Source: Collinsella tanakaei (GTDB taxonomy: Bacteria > Actinomycetota > Coriobacteriia > Coriobacteriales > Coriobacteriaceae). Taken from it: a DNA stretch of 64,000 nucleotides. A program made the translations under genes and the position numbers. The stretch lies in assembly GCF_030373545.1 (NCBI RefSeq), contig NZ_JAUDCO010000007.1, positions 1 through 64,000 on the forward strand. Direction: 5' to 3'. Positions 1 through 8,021 of this stretch are shown one piece after another. Within the stretch, counting starts at the first letter, position 1, and the number at the start of each line of letters is the position of its first letter. The notes beneath the pieces are model-generated. The model saw only the letters and a program-made list of their open reading frames with translations. It searched no databases and was not told where the DNA came from.

Positions 1-1914
1 CCCGGCGCCGACGACGCCGCGCCGCAGCCTAAAAGCCGTCGCGGCCTGATCGTCGGCATCGTCGTGGGCATCATCGCCATCATCGTCGCCGCGGTGATCG
101 CCGCATCGTTCTTCCTCGGCCAGCCCACCACCGTGGCATACGGCCAGGACGACCCCGTGCCCGTCTCGCTGACCACGCGCATCCGGCCGCAGGGCGTCGG
201 CGGCACGCCGCTCACCACCTATACCGTCTCCCTCGTCAAGCCCGATGCCACCGGCGACGAGGCCGATCTCTCGTCTGCCGCCACCACGCCCTACAAGATC
301 CGCGTCGACGGCGACGGCGGCTTCAGCATGGCCGACTTCGGCGACGTGCCCGACAGCAGCTATACGCTCGTCATCGTCGACGAGAGCGATGACGGCGGCG
401 ACATTCCGCGTGAGCTGCCCGTCGACTACGGCGAGGACAACCCCGAGGCCGCCGACGAGATCGTCGTCGCGCCGCCCGCCGATGAGGATTCCGATGGGGA
501 TTCCGATGAACAACCCCCGAGCGCCTACGAGCTGTACTGGGACAAGTGCCAAGAGTATCTCGATGCCTATGGCGAGCCGAACTGGATCAGCGCAAAGGAT
601 GGGTCGTATATGATGACCGGCCTTTGCGTCGCACAGCTCATCGATTTCGACGGCGATGGCACCGAGGAGCTCGCGCTTGTCTACAACACGCTCGACGACT
701 TCGTGCCCAACACCGTCAACGGCTATCTCGACCAGCAGATGGATGGGTTTATCGTCGAAATCTGGGCATACCGCGACGGCCAGATCGAGCTCGTCTACAA
801 CGAGGCCGGCAGCCTGGAGACCGCCAACGGCGGCACCACCTGGTTTACCGTATACAGCAAGGACGGCGAGGTTCCGGCCATGCGCACCGACGTCTTCAAC
901 GCCTCGACCATCGAGGGGGCGTCGAACATGAACAGCGAGACCACCACGTACTACGAGTACGACGGCTCTACCTTCGCCCCTGCGCTCACGCTCGATTACC
1001 TCATATCGGAAGGGGGCGTGCAGACCTACATCGACGGAAAGCCGTCGGCGCCCGATGACGCGACAGCCGCCGCCGAGCCCTACAGCACGCGCGTCGTTCA
1101 GCAGGTGCTCTACTCGCTTTCCATGGGCGGCGGCTCGCTCGACGGGGACTTCGATGCGGTGCGCGCCGCCACGCAGGCAACGCTCGACACCCTTGAGCAG
1201 GCCGCCTCGGGAGAGGACGTCGAGACGCCTGCCGAACCGTCCTATTCGATCGAAATCCATGAGGAGGCAGCACCACTCGCCAGCTCGCAGGGTGCAGGCG
1301 CCGAGTTCACCACGGATGTCATCTGGCGCTACTCCCAGATCGTCGTCAGCGGCGGCGAGGCCCCGGCGGGCATCGCCAAGATCAACGATGCCCTGCGCAC
1401 GATGGTCGAGGACGCGCGCACCTTGGCAGAGGCCTGGACGATCGAGTCCGGCGACATACAGGACCAGGGATATACCGCCGACATCGTGTCGATCGAAGAC
1501 GGCATCGTGTCCGTGCGCACGGACACCTACGGATTCGCAGGCGGCGCGCACGGCACGGAGTTCATCAAGGGCATCTTCTATGACCTGGAAACCGGCGAGG
1601 AGCTTTCGGCACCTGAGGCCCTGGGCATCGACGATGCCGAGCTGAAAAACCTCGCCGCCGACGGCATCCGGGCGTTTTTCTCGCGCGCGCCGAGCGACCT
1701 GCTCACCACGGACGCCGACGTTGAGGATGCCATCGCATCCATCACGCAAAACGCCGAGAGCTGGCGCTACTACCGCTGCGAGGACGGCATTGCGTTCGTG
1801 ACGATCGAAGGCGAGCTCGGCTCCGTCGCATTCGGCAGCCACGAGATCGTCATCCAGGGCGCAGACGGCGTATCGGTGGGCAGCGAGACCGATTTCGGGA
1901 CGTCGCTCGCCTGA
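1..1914 (+). CDS. Membrane-anchored protein with C-terminal DUF3298/RsiV-like domain (5' end outside window)
   Basis: The frame is open from base 1, so the gene starts upstream. A GTG at 64 lies inside the membrane segment and is unlikely to be the start. Visible order: a short basic stretch (KSRRG), one hydrophobic helix of about 24 residues, then a large exported part. An Asp-rich motif, DFDGDGTEELAL, about 200 residues in, resembles FG-GAP/calcium-binding loops. The last 200 residues contain GGAHG followed by FYDLETGEELS, the pattern of DUF3298/DUF4163 domains found in RsiV and PdaC. Those families sense or process cell-wall material outside the membrane. A partner or ligand cannot be read from the sequence. 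The layout (cytoplasmic head, one helix, exported domain) resembles the zinc-ribbon protein at 34251-35255, so the missing N terminus may hold a zinc ribbon (inference). Confidence 0.7.
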   Translation, partial: PGADDAAPQPKSRRGLIVGIVVGIIAIIVAAVIAASFFLGQPTTVAYGQDDPVPVSLTTRIRPQGVGGTPLTTYTVSLVKPDATGDEADLSSAATTPYKIRVDGDGGFSMADFGDVPDSSYTLVIVDESDDGGDIPRELPVDYGEDNPEAADEIVVAPPADEDSDGDSDEQPPSAYELYWDKCQEYLDAYGEPNWISAKDGSYMMTGLCVAQLIDFDGDGTEELALVYNTLDDFVPNTVNGYLDQQMDGFIVEIWAYRDGQIELVYNEAGSLETANGGTTWFTVYSKDGEVPAMRTDVFNASTIEGASNMNSETTTYYEYDGSTFAPALTLDYLISEGGVQTYIDGKPSAPDDATAAAEPYSTRVVQQVLYSLSMGGGSLDGDFDAVRAATQATLDTLEQAASGEDVETPAEPSYSIEIHEEAAPLASSQGAGAEFTTDVIWRYSQIVVSGGEAPAGIAKINDALRTMVEDARTLAEAWTIESGDIQDQGYTADIVSIEDGIVSVRTDTYGFAGGAHGTEFIKGIFYDLETGEELSAPEALGIDDAELKNLAADGIRAFFSRAPSDLLTTDADVEDAIASITQNAESWRYYRCEDGIAFVTIEGELGSVAFGSHEIVIQGADGVSVGSETDFGTSLA

Positions 1915-1999
1915 TCGGAGACGCTTCGGGCAGGAGCGAACCGTTCGTTTTCGCGCCGGTGGTCACGCGTGCACGTTTACTGTCAGATTGAACCTCCCA

Positions 2000-2040
2000 G
2001 GCCCCTCGGAAGCGCCCGATTCGGGCCCCTCCGAGGGGCC
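2000..2040. repeat. Nested inverted repeat in the 1915-2213 intergenic region
   Basis: An 11-bp perfect inverted repeat (GGCCCCTCGGA at 2000-2010, its complement at 2030-2040) encloses a smaller one (GCCCGA/TCGGGC, 2014-2026). It lies 85 bases after the stop of the first gene and has no T run on either strand. It could help terminate that gene. The rest of 1915-2213 shows no gene on either strand. Confidence 0.45.
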
Positions 2041-2185
2041 ATTGCGTAGCCTGCCGGAAACCGGATGTCCGCCGCGCATCGTTTCCGCAGGATTCGTCTC
2101 ACCCGAAACGGCAGCAGGCGCCCCGAAGGGACGTCCGCCTTGCAGGAATCGTCCTCTCGTGACCACAACGCGCATCACGAACGAG

Positions 2186-2210
2186 CAAGGCCGCCCAAAA
2201 GGCGGCCTTG
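2186..2210 (-). terminator. Hairpin terminator of topA
   Basis: A perfect 10-bp stem (CAAGGCCGCC at 2186-2195, GGCGGCCTTG at 2201-2210) with a 5-nt loop begins four bases after the topA stop codon. No strong T tract follows, so efficiency is uncertain. Confidence 0.55.
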
Positions 2211-2213
2211 TCA

Positions 2214-4778
2214 TCATTTGGACGTCGTCTTTTTCGTCGTCGACTTCTTCTTCGTCGTCTTGGCGGCCGTCTTCTTGGCGCCAGACCCCTTGCGCGCGCC
2301 CGCGCGGCCGCGGGTCGTCTTCTTCTCCTTGCTGGGGCAATCCATGTTCACGCAGATGCGCCAAGGACCGCGAGCCGTCTGGACCACGACGATGGGCGCG
2401 CCGCAGTGCTCGCAGACCTCACCGGTCGCCTCGAGCTTGCCGCGACCGGGCAGCGGATAGGAGACGCCGCACTCCTCGTAGTTGGTGCAGCGGATAAAGC
2501 GCTTGCCGCTGCGCTCGGACTTGTGCGCGATGAGGTCGCCGTGGCGCCCCGCCTCGGCGCACACCGAGCACTCCCCCACCTTGAGGTCGGGCTCGTAGTT
2601 GGTGGGGCATTTGGGGTTGACGCAGACCTCGTAGGCCTTCTGCCGAAACGGCTGGCACTTGATGCGTGGCGCGCCGCACTCGGGACAAACGGCCGCCTCG
2701 CCCTCGAGCGGGCTCACGCGCACGCCGGAGGGGACCGGATAGGTCACGTCGCAGTCCGGCCAGCCCATGCAGCCGATGAAGCTGCCGCGGGTCTTGGCGC
2801 TCGTCTTCATGACGAGGTCCTTGCCGCACTTGGGGCAGGTGCCGACCTTGGCGTCAGCGGTCACGGCGTCCGAGATGGCCTCGCCCAGGTCGTCCTTGTG
2901 CTCGATCAGCGCGTCGAGCATGCCGGCGAGCAGCGCACGCGAATGGTAGACCACCTGCTCTTGGGTATCGGTGCCCTCGGCCACGTGCGTCATGTCCTCT
3001 TCGAGCTCGCTCGTCATATCCGGCGTGGTGATGCGCGGCGCGAACTCGTGCAGGGCGTCGATGATGGCCATGCCCAGCTGGCTCGGCTCGATGGGGCCGC
3101 TCGGCGTGCCCTTGAAGTACTTCACCGCGTACAGGCGCTCGATGATGCTCGCGCGCGTGGACTTGGTGCCGAGGCCGCGCTTCTCCATCTCCTGAACGAG
3201 CTTGCCCTGGGAATAGCGCGCCGGCGGCTCGGTCTGCTTGGCCTCGAGCTGCATGTCGCGCACGTCGACGGTTTCGCCGGTCTCGAGCGCCGGCAGCTGC
3301 TCGTCCTTCTTGAGGCCGAAGGGGTACACGGCGCGAAAGCCCGGCACCTTGAGTACGTCGCCGGAAGCCACGAAGGGCTCGCCCGCGACGTCGATCTCGA
3401 TCTTGGTGCCCTCGATGACGGCGGGGTCGGACAGCGTCGCCAGGAAGCGGCGGGCGATGAGGTTGTAGAGCTTCCACTGCGCGGGCTCGAGCTTTGTGGG
3501 GTCGGCCGCCGCCGTGGGATAGATGGGCGGATGGTCGGTCGTCTCGGTCTTGCCGCGCGTGGCGGTGAGCTTCTCGCGGGACAGCAGCTCGCGGCAGGCG
3601 GGCGCGTACTGCGGGACGGACGAGATGGCCTTCACGGTGGCGCGCAGGTCGAGCGAGCGCGGGTAGACGGTGTTGTCCACGCGCGGGTAGGAGATGAGGC
3701 CGTCCATGTAGAGGGACTCGGCGATGCGCATGGTGCGCGCGGGGCTGATGCCCTCGGCGGCGGCGGCCGCCTGCAGCGAGGTGGTGTTGAACGGCGTGGG
3801 CGGGCGCTGGGTGCGGCTCTTCTTCACGACTTCGGTGACCGTGCCGGTCGTCGCGTTCTCTACGTGGGAAAACGCCGTAGCTGCCGCGGCCTGGTCGGTG
3901 AAGCGTCCCTGCGCGTGGGAGATCTTGAAGGCCTCCTCGTCGCCGGCGCCTGCGGGACGCGCCTCGCCGGAGATGATCCAGTAGTCCTCGGGGACGAAGG
4001 CCAGACGCTCGCGCTCGCGCTCCACCACGAGCGCCAGGGTCGGCGTCTGCACGCGGCCGGCAGAGCGCACGTTGCCGAAGCCGCCGAACTTGGCCATGGT
4101 GAGGTAGCGCGTGAGCGCCGCGCCCCAGATGAGGTCGATGTACTGGCGGGACTCGCCGGCGTCGGCCAGGTTCTGGTCGAGCTCCACGAGGTTGGTGAAG
4201 GCATGGTCGATCTCGGCCTTGGTGAAGGCGGAGTAGCGAGCACGCGACACGGGCACGTCGGGCGCCACGTCGCGCACCATGGCCAGGGCGTCCGAGCCGA
4301 TGAGCTCGCCCTCGCGGTCGAAGTCGGTGCCGATCACGACGGAGTCCGCCTTCTTAGCGAGGTTCTTGAGCGCGCGGATGATCTCCTTCTCGGCGGGCAG
4401 CTTCTCGATGGGCGCCCACACGAGATAGGGCAGGCTCGGCACCTTCCATCCCTTGATATCGATGCCGTCCTTGAGGAAGGGCTTGCGCTTGGACTCGTAG
4501 GGCGGGCGAGCCAGGCCGTCGGGCACGTCGGCGGGCAGCATCTCGCCCTCCTGGCTCACGGCATACCAGCCGAGCTTCTTGTCAAACTTGAGCTCGGTGG
4601 GAAAATCGGGCGCCAGGATGTGGCCGCGCAGACCGATGGTGACCCACTCCTCGCCATCCACGGTGAAGCGGTAGACGGGCGTGTTGTAGACCTTGTCGGC
4701 CTTCGGTTTTCCGACGCTGCACAGCAGACGCGCAATCTGCTGGGCGGCGTCGTTCTTCTCGGTGATGACGAGCTTCAA
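2214..4778 (-). CDS. topA: DNA topoisomerase I (type IA)
   Basis: Relaxes negatively supercoiled DNA by transient cleavage of one strand through a 5'-phosphotyrosine link. The 854-residue product has the TOPRIM core: Glu7 in ITEKND and DFDREGE at 152-158. The active-site tyrosine is Tyr364 in ISYPRVDNTVYP. From about residue 650 four Cys4 zinc ribbons follow (CPKCG, CPECG, CSVC, CEHCG), then a Lys/Thr-rich tail (KKTAAKTTKKKS) typical of actinobacterial TopA DNA-binding tails. The start is TTG at 4776-4778, chosen because AAGGAG lies five bases upstream and the protein begins directly with the TOPRIM strand MKLVITEK. The catalytic motif SYPRVDN is closer to the archaeal/TopB-like branch than to E. 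coli TopA (SYHRTDS). The zinc ribbons favour a topoisomerase I role. Confidence 0.93.
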   Translation of the reverse strand: MKLVITEKNDAAQQIARLLCSVGKPKADKVYNTPVYRFTVDGEEWVTIGLRGHILAPDFPTELKFDKKLGWYAVSQEGEMLPADVPDGLARPPYESKRKPFLKDGIDIKGWKVPSLPYLVWAPIEKLPAEKEIIRALKNLAKKADSVVIGTDFDREGELIGSDALAMVRDVAPDVPVSRARYSAFTKAEIDHAFTNLVELDQNLADAGESRQYIDLIWGAALTRYLTMAKFGGFGNVRSAGRVQTPTLALVVERERERLAFVPEDYWIISGEARPAGAGDEEAFKISHAQGRFTDQAAAATAFSHVENATTGTVTEVVKKSRTQRPPTPFNTTSLQAAAAAEGISPARTMRIAESLYMDGLISYPRVDNTVYPRSLDLRATVKAISSVPQYAPACRELLSREKLTATRGKTETTDHPPIYPTAAADPTKLEPAQWKLYNLIARRFLATLSDPAVIEGTKIEIDVAGEPFVASGDVLKVPGFRAVYPFGLKKDEQLPALETGETVDVRDMQLEAKQTEPPARYSQGKLVQEMEKRGLGTKSTRASIIERLYAVKYFKGTPSGPIEPSQLGMAIIDALHEFAPRITTPDMTSELEEDMTHVAEGTDTQEQVVYHSRALLAGMLDALIEHKDDLGEAISDAVTADAKVGTCPKCGKDLVMKTSAKTRGSFIGCMGWPDCDVTYPVPSGVRVSPLEGEAAVCPECGAPRIKCQPFRQKAYEVCVNPKCPTNYEPDLKVGECSVCAEAGRHGDLIAHKSERSGKRFIRCTNYEECGVSYPLPGRGKLEATGEVCEHCGAPIVVVQTARGPWRICVNMDCPSKEKKTTRGRAGARKGSGAKKTAAKTTKKKSTTKKTTSK

Positions 4779-4961
4779 GGCGGCTCCTTACGTATATATG
4801 TGCGTCCGCGCGGCGTGCACGGACGGCAAAGTCGTGTACCGCAACGTACCACAAGTGAGCCGCGAGCGCGAATTATTCGCAATGTGCAACGAAGCCGCGC
4901 GCCCCGTGGAGCATGACGTCTGACGCATCTTCTCGGCAGCGTGGGCCGGGCCGCACCGTCC

Positions 4962-5636
4962 CTATTTCCCCATCTGCGCGGCGAGCCACGTCACCCATTC
5001 GTCCATGCCGGTGCCGCGTGCCGCGCTGATGGAGAAGCGCGGCGCTGCGGGATTCAGGTCGTCGAGCACGCGCGCGTAGCCAGCCATATCGAAATCGAAG
5101 GCAGGGGCGACGTCGATCTTGTTGAGCAGCAGCGCACCGGCATGCTGGAAGATACCCGGGTATTTGAGAGGCTTGTCGTCGCCCTCGGGGACGGACAGGA
5201 TCATGACGGCGAGGTTCTCGCCCAGATCGAAATCGACGGGGCACACGAGGTTGCCCACGTTCTCGATGAAGATCACGTCGATCGCGTCGAGGCCCACGCC
5301 GGCGTCGAGGGCGTCGATTGCCTGCGAGATCATGTTGCCCTCCAGGTGGCACAGGCCGCCCGTGTTGATCTGGATGGCCGGCATGCCGGCCTGCTTCATC
5401 TTGACGGCGTCCACGTCGCTCGCGATGTCGCCCTCGATGACAGCGCAGCGCAGGCCGAAGCGGTCACGCAGCAGCTCGTTGGTGGCGAGGATGGTCGAGC
5501 TCTTGCCCGAACCGGGGCTCGACAGCACGTTGATCACGTAGGTTCCCGTGCGCGCGAAGCGCTCGCGCAGCTCGGCGGCCAGGCGCTCGTTGCGCGACAG
5601 GATCGAGCTGCCGATCTCGATCGTCTTTTCTGCCAT
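4962..5636 (-). CDS. hypB: Hydrogenase nickel incorporation GTPase HypB
   Basis: GTPase that works with HypA to insert nickel into [NiFe]-hydrogenase precursors. The 225-residue protein has the SIMIBI-class P-loop SSPGSGKSS at 39-47, the metal-site region GGLCHLEGN, the switch motif IENVGNLVCPVDFDLGE and the guanine-specificity motif NKID. It lacks the His-rich N-terminal nickel store seen in some HypB proteins. The ATG at 5634-5636 was chosen over an upstream in-frame extension because GGAGG lies just upstream and the family start (MAEKTIEIG) fits. It is the last gene of tatA-tatC-hypA-hypB, separated from hypA by a repeat element. No hydrogenase structural gene is in the window, so its substrate is encoded elsewhere. 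Confidence 0.93.
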   Translation of the reverse strand: MAEKTIEIGSSILSRNERLAAELRERFARTGTYVINVLSSPGSGKSSTILATNELLRDRFGLRCAVIEGDIASDVDAVKMKQAGMPAIQINTGGLCHLEGNMISQAIDALDAGVGLDAIDVIFIENVGNLVCPVDFDLGENLAVMILSVPEGDDKPLKYPGIFQHAGALLLNKIDVAPAFDFDMAGYARVLDDLNPAAPRFSISAARGTGMDEWVTWLAAQMGK

Positions 5637-5662
5637 AAGGTCCTCCACTCCGCAACGCGTTG

Positions 5663-5715
5663 CCGACAAGTTTGCACCTGGCACCATCTTGTCGCGCCAG
5701 GTGCAACCTTGTCGC
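5663..5715 (-). repeat. Palindromic intergenic repeat, copy 1 (between hypA and hypB)
   Basis: Read on the minus strand this begins directly after the hypA stop codon. It contains a 33-bp unit (5663-5695) with GCGACAAG at one end, TGGTGCCAGGT in the centre and CTTGTCGG at the other end. An extra arm makes it a hairpin: 5664-5682 pairs with 5696-5714 with a single mismatch. Related copies lie at 17828-17860 and 55299-55331. Confidence 0.75.
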
Positions 5716-6069
5716 TCAGGCGCCATCTTCGATCTCCATCGACACGATGTCCATCTCGCGCCCCGTGATAAGCACGGTGTCGGCGCTCCCGCACGCAGGA
5801 CAGCGCAGATGGAAGCGGTCGTGCTCGAACTCCTCGCCGCAGTCGAGGCACACGCTGCTCGGATGCACGTAGGCGACCTCCATCGTCGCCTCGACGCACA
5901 GCGGGTCGTCCTCGCGCAGCACGTCCCAGGCGAATTCCATGGTCTCGGGATTGACCTCGGCCATGTCGCCGATGCGCAGCGAAACGGAAACGACGCGCGA
6001 AGCCCCCGCCTCGCGCGCCGTCTTGCCTACCGTCTCGAGTATGCCGGAAACCAGGCCCAGCTCATGCAT
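5716..6069 (-). CDS. hypA: Hydrogenase nickel metallochaperone HypA
   Basis: Small nickel- and zinc-binding protein that delivers nickel to the hydrogenase large subunit together with HypB. Its 117 residues fit the family length. The N terminus is MHELG, supplying the conserved His2/Glu3 nickel ligand. The structural zinc site is two Cys pairs, CLDCGEEF and CPACGS. It starts five bases after the tatC stop, so it is almost certainly co-transcribed with tatAC. It is followed by a palindromic repeat and then hypB. Confidence 0.94.
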   Translation of the reverse strand: MHELGLVSGILETVGKTAREAGASRVVSVSLRIGDMAEVNPETMEFAWDVLREDDPLCVEATMEVAYVHPSSVCLDCGEEFEHDRFHLRCPACGSADTVLITGREMDIVSMEIEDGA

Positions 6070-6074
6070 GGTCG

Positions 6075-6866
6075 CTAGTCATCGTCCTCGTCGTCGGACA
6101 AAAACGACAGGCGGCTCTCCGTCAGGCCCTTCTTGCCCTCGCGCGCCACGATCACGAAGCGCGTGATGGCAAGCGCGATCTCGTAGAGCGACAGCATCGC
6201 CGCATACATGAAGATGAGCGTCACGGGGCTCGCATCCGGCGTGATGGAGGCGGACACCACGAGCATGATCACGTAGATGTAGCGCCAGGCGGCACGGAAG
6301 CTCGCGTAGGGCACGATGTGGAACACGGCGAGGTAGAACACGATGAGCGGCAGCTCGAAGGCCACGCCGAAGCCGATCATGAGCAGAAGCTCGATGTTGA
6401 TGTAGTCCTCGAGGTTCGGGGCGATCTGGCCGATCGTCAACGACTCGCCGATGAGCCACTCAAAGCCCGCGGGGATGATCACGAAGTAGCTGAACAGCGC
6501 ACCGAGGAAAAACAGGCCGACGGCGGCGAGCACCGTGGGCACGACCCACTTGCGCTCGTTGGGCTTGAGCGCCGGCAGGAAAAACGCCAGGATCTGCCAG
6601 ACGATCATGGGCGTGCACATGACGATCGCCACCTTGATGGCGATGTTGAAGCGCAGCGCGAAACCGCCCAGCGAGGTGAAGATGTAGAAGTCCGTGCCCT
6701 CGGGAAGCTTCGGCAGGATGGGGTCCTTCAGGATGTCGACGAGCACCGGGGTGGCGAAATACATGACCACGGTCGCGATGAGCACCGACACGATGATGAT
6801 GGTCAGGCGGCGGCGCAGCTCGCCGATATGGTCCATGAGCGGCATGCGCGCGGGTCCGATGGGCAT
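6075..6866 (-). CDS. tatC: Sec-independent protein translocase subunit TatC
   Basis: Polytopic receptor of the twin-arginine pathway. It recognises the RR signal of folded exported proteins and recruits TatA. The 263 residues include the conserved N-terminal motif MPLMDHIGELRRRL and six hydrophobic segments spaced as in TatC, with the conserved LPALKPNERKW loop and FELPLIVFYL helix. The ATG overlaps the tatA stop by one base (TAATG), implying translational coupling. The tail is short and acidic (DDEDDD). No tatB-like gene is near, which fits a minimal TatA/TatC system. Two substrate-binding lipoproteins in the window (20369 and 43279) carry RR signals and could be clients. Confidence 0.95.
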   Translation of the reverse strand: MPIGPARMPLMDHIGELRRRLTIIIVSVLIATVVMYFATPVLVDILKDPILPKLPEGTDFYIFTSLGGFALRFNIAIKVAIVMCTPMIVWQILAFFLPALKPNERKWVVPTVLAAVGLFFLGALFSYFVIIPAGFEWLIGESLTIGQIAPNLEDYINIELLLMIGFGVAFELPLIVFYLAVFHIVPYASFRAAWRYIYVIMLVVSASITPDASPVTLIFMYAAMLSLYEIALAITRFVIVAREGKKGLTESRLSFLSDDEDDD

Positions 6867-7477
6867 TACTGCTCACCCCCTTCCGCATCGACGGCAACCG
6901 AGGCCTCATCGGTCTTGGCAGCGCGATGCTTGCGCGGGCGGCGCGCGTAGAGATCCTCGGTCGTGATCTCGACGGGCTCGTCGTCCTGAGGCTCGGCGGA
7001 AGCTTCGGCGGCGGCGGGCTCGGACGCCACGGCGGGCTCGGAAGCTGCCTGCTCGGCGCTTGCCTCGGACGCAGCCTCAACCGGCTGCTGCTCGCCCTCG
7101 GCGTCCGCGGCCTCGGCGGCCTCCTTCTGCGCCTTCTCGGCGGCCAGACGCGCACGGCGCTCGGCGAAGGTCTCCTTGCGGCGAGGCGCGGCCGGGGCGG
7201 CTTCGCCCTCGGCGATATCGGCATCCTCGTCGTCGACGGCGATATCCGCATCCTCGTCGTCAGCGGCCGCGACGCCCTTCTTGGGCGCGTTCGCGGCTGC
7301 GGCCATGGGATCGACGACCTCGGTCTGGACGACGTTGGTCAGCTTCTCCTGCGTCTCGCGGAACTGACGCAGGGCGCGCCCGATCGTGCGGCCCATCTGG
7401 GGCAGCTTGTCGGGGCCAAAGAGCAGAAAGGCGAACACGAGGATGATCACCAGCTCTGTTCCGCCGATACTTGGCAC
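6866..7477 (-). CDS. tatA: Sec-independent translocase subunit TatA (TatA/TatB family)
   Basis: Forms the protein-conducting oligomer of the Tat pathway. The first 50 residues match the family: a short N-terminal helix (GGTELVIILVFAFLLFGPDK) containing the FGPDKLP hinge, then an amphipathic helix (MGRTIGRALRQFRE). The remaining 150 residues are a low-complexity Ala/Glu/Asp-rich tail with two tandem DDEDADIA repeats, ending in a basic patch (RRPRKHRAAK). The tail is longer than in typical TatA proteins of about 60-90 residues and more like TatB in length. Start is GTG after GGGAGGT. It is the first gene of tatA-tatC-hypA-hypB. Confidence 0.9.
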   Translation of the reverse strand: MPSIGGTELVIILVFAFLLFGPDKLPQMGRTIGRALRQFRETQEKLTNVVQTEVVDPMAAAANAPKKGVAAADDEDADIAVDDEDADIAEGEAAPAAPRRKETFAERRARLAAEKAQKEAAEAADAEGEQQPVEAASEASAEQAASEPAVASEPAAAEASAEPQDDEPVEITTEDLYARRPRKHRAAKTDEASVAVDAEGGEQ

Positions 7478-7497
7478 GGGTACCTCCCGAAGATCAC

Positions 7498-7525
7498 AAA
7501 AAGCGGGCCCGGCGGTCAGCCGGGC
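7498..7525 (-). terminator. Intrinsic terminator of the STAS gene
   Basis: On the minus strand GCCCGGC and GCCGGGC (7519-7525 and 7507-7513) form a 7-bp stem with a 5-nt loop, followed by CC, GC and five T residues. It lies between the STAS gene and tatA, so the tat-hyp operon should have its own promoter in 7526-7635. Confidence 0.7.
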
Positions 7526-7635
7526 GCATACGGTCTATGCACAACTGCAGAAGTATACCGCGCAGGAGCGCGCGCGGGCGCGCCCTGCGCGAAATGCGCA
7601 TGCAATCGCTGGCGGCGCCTGCGCGGCGCCCGATT

Positions 7636-7950
7636 CTATGCTGCGGTGATACCGATCTCGGCGTCGACCCCAAGAAGCTGCGCCACGCGCATCACGTTGG
7701 GCTGTGCGTTGATGACCTCGAAGCCCTTCTGGCGCTCAGCGGCGTGGTGCGCCGCGCCGACAAGCACGCCGATGCCCGTCGAGTCGATGTAGGACACGTT
7801 GGCAAAGTCGAGCGTGAGCTTGGAGGTCGGCTGCTCAAGGGCAAGGTCGATGATGTCGCGCAGGGCGTCGACGTTGGAGATGTCGACCTCGCCCGCCACC
7901 GACACGAGGTAGCGCTCGGGCGTAGGCGTTGTAGTGATACCGAGTTCCAT
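7636..7950 (-). CDS. STAS-domain anti-sigma factor antagonist (SpoIIAA/RsbV-like)
   Basis: A single STAS domain of 104 residues. The signature YIDSTGIGVLV places the phosphorylatable serine at Ser57. Members bind an anti-sigma kinase (SpoIIAB/RsbW type), and phosphorylation of that serine reverses binding. No anti-sigma kinase, phosphatase or alternative sigma factor gene is adjacent, so it is an orphan here and its partner cannot be named. Start is ATG with GGAGAG upstream (AAGGAGAGCCCCGTT before the ATG). A terminator separates it from tatA downstream. Confidence 0.88.
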   Translation of the reverse strand: MELGITTTPTPERYLVSVAGEVDISNVDALRDIIDLALEQPTSKLTLDFANVSYIDSTGIGVLVGAAHHAAERQKGFEVINAQPNVMRVAQLLGVDAEIGITAA

Positions 7951-8021
7951 AACGGGGCTCTCCTTATTCGTTCGCGTGCCGCATCCGCGGCGTCTGTGAG
8001 CGCACCCGCGCAGGCGCGCTC

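Noticed and set aside
2208-4916. A 900-codon plus-strand frame
   Set aside because: Antisense to topA with typical shadow composition; no family motif and no ribosome site.
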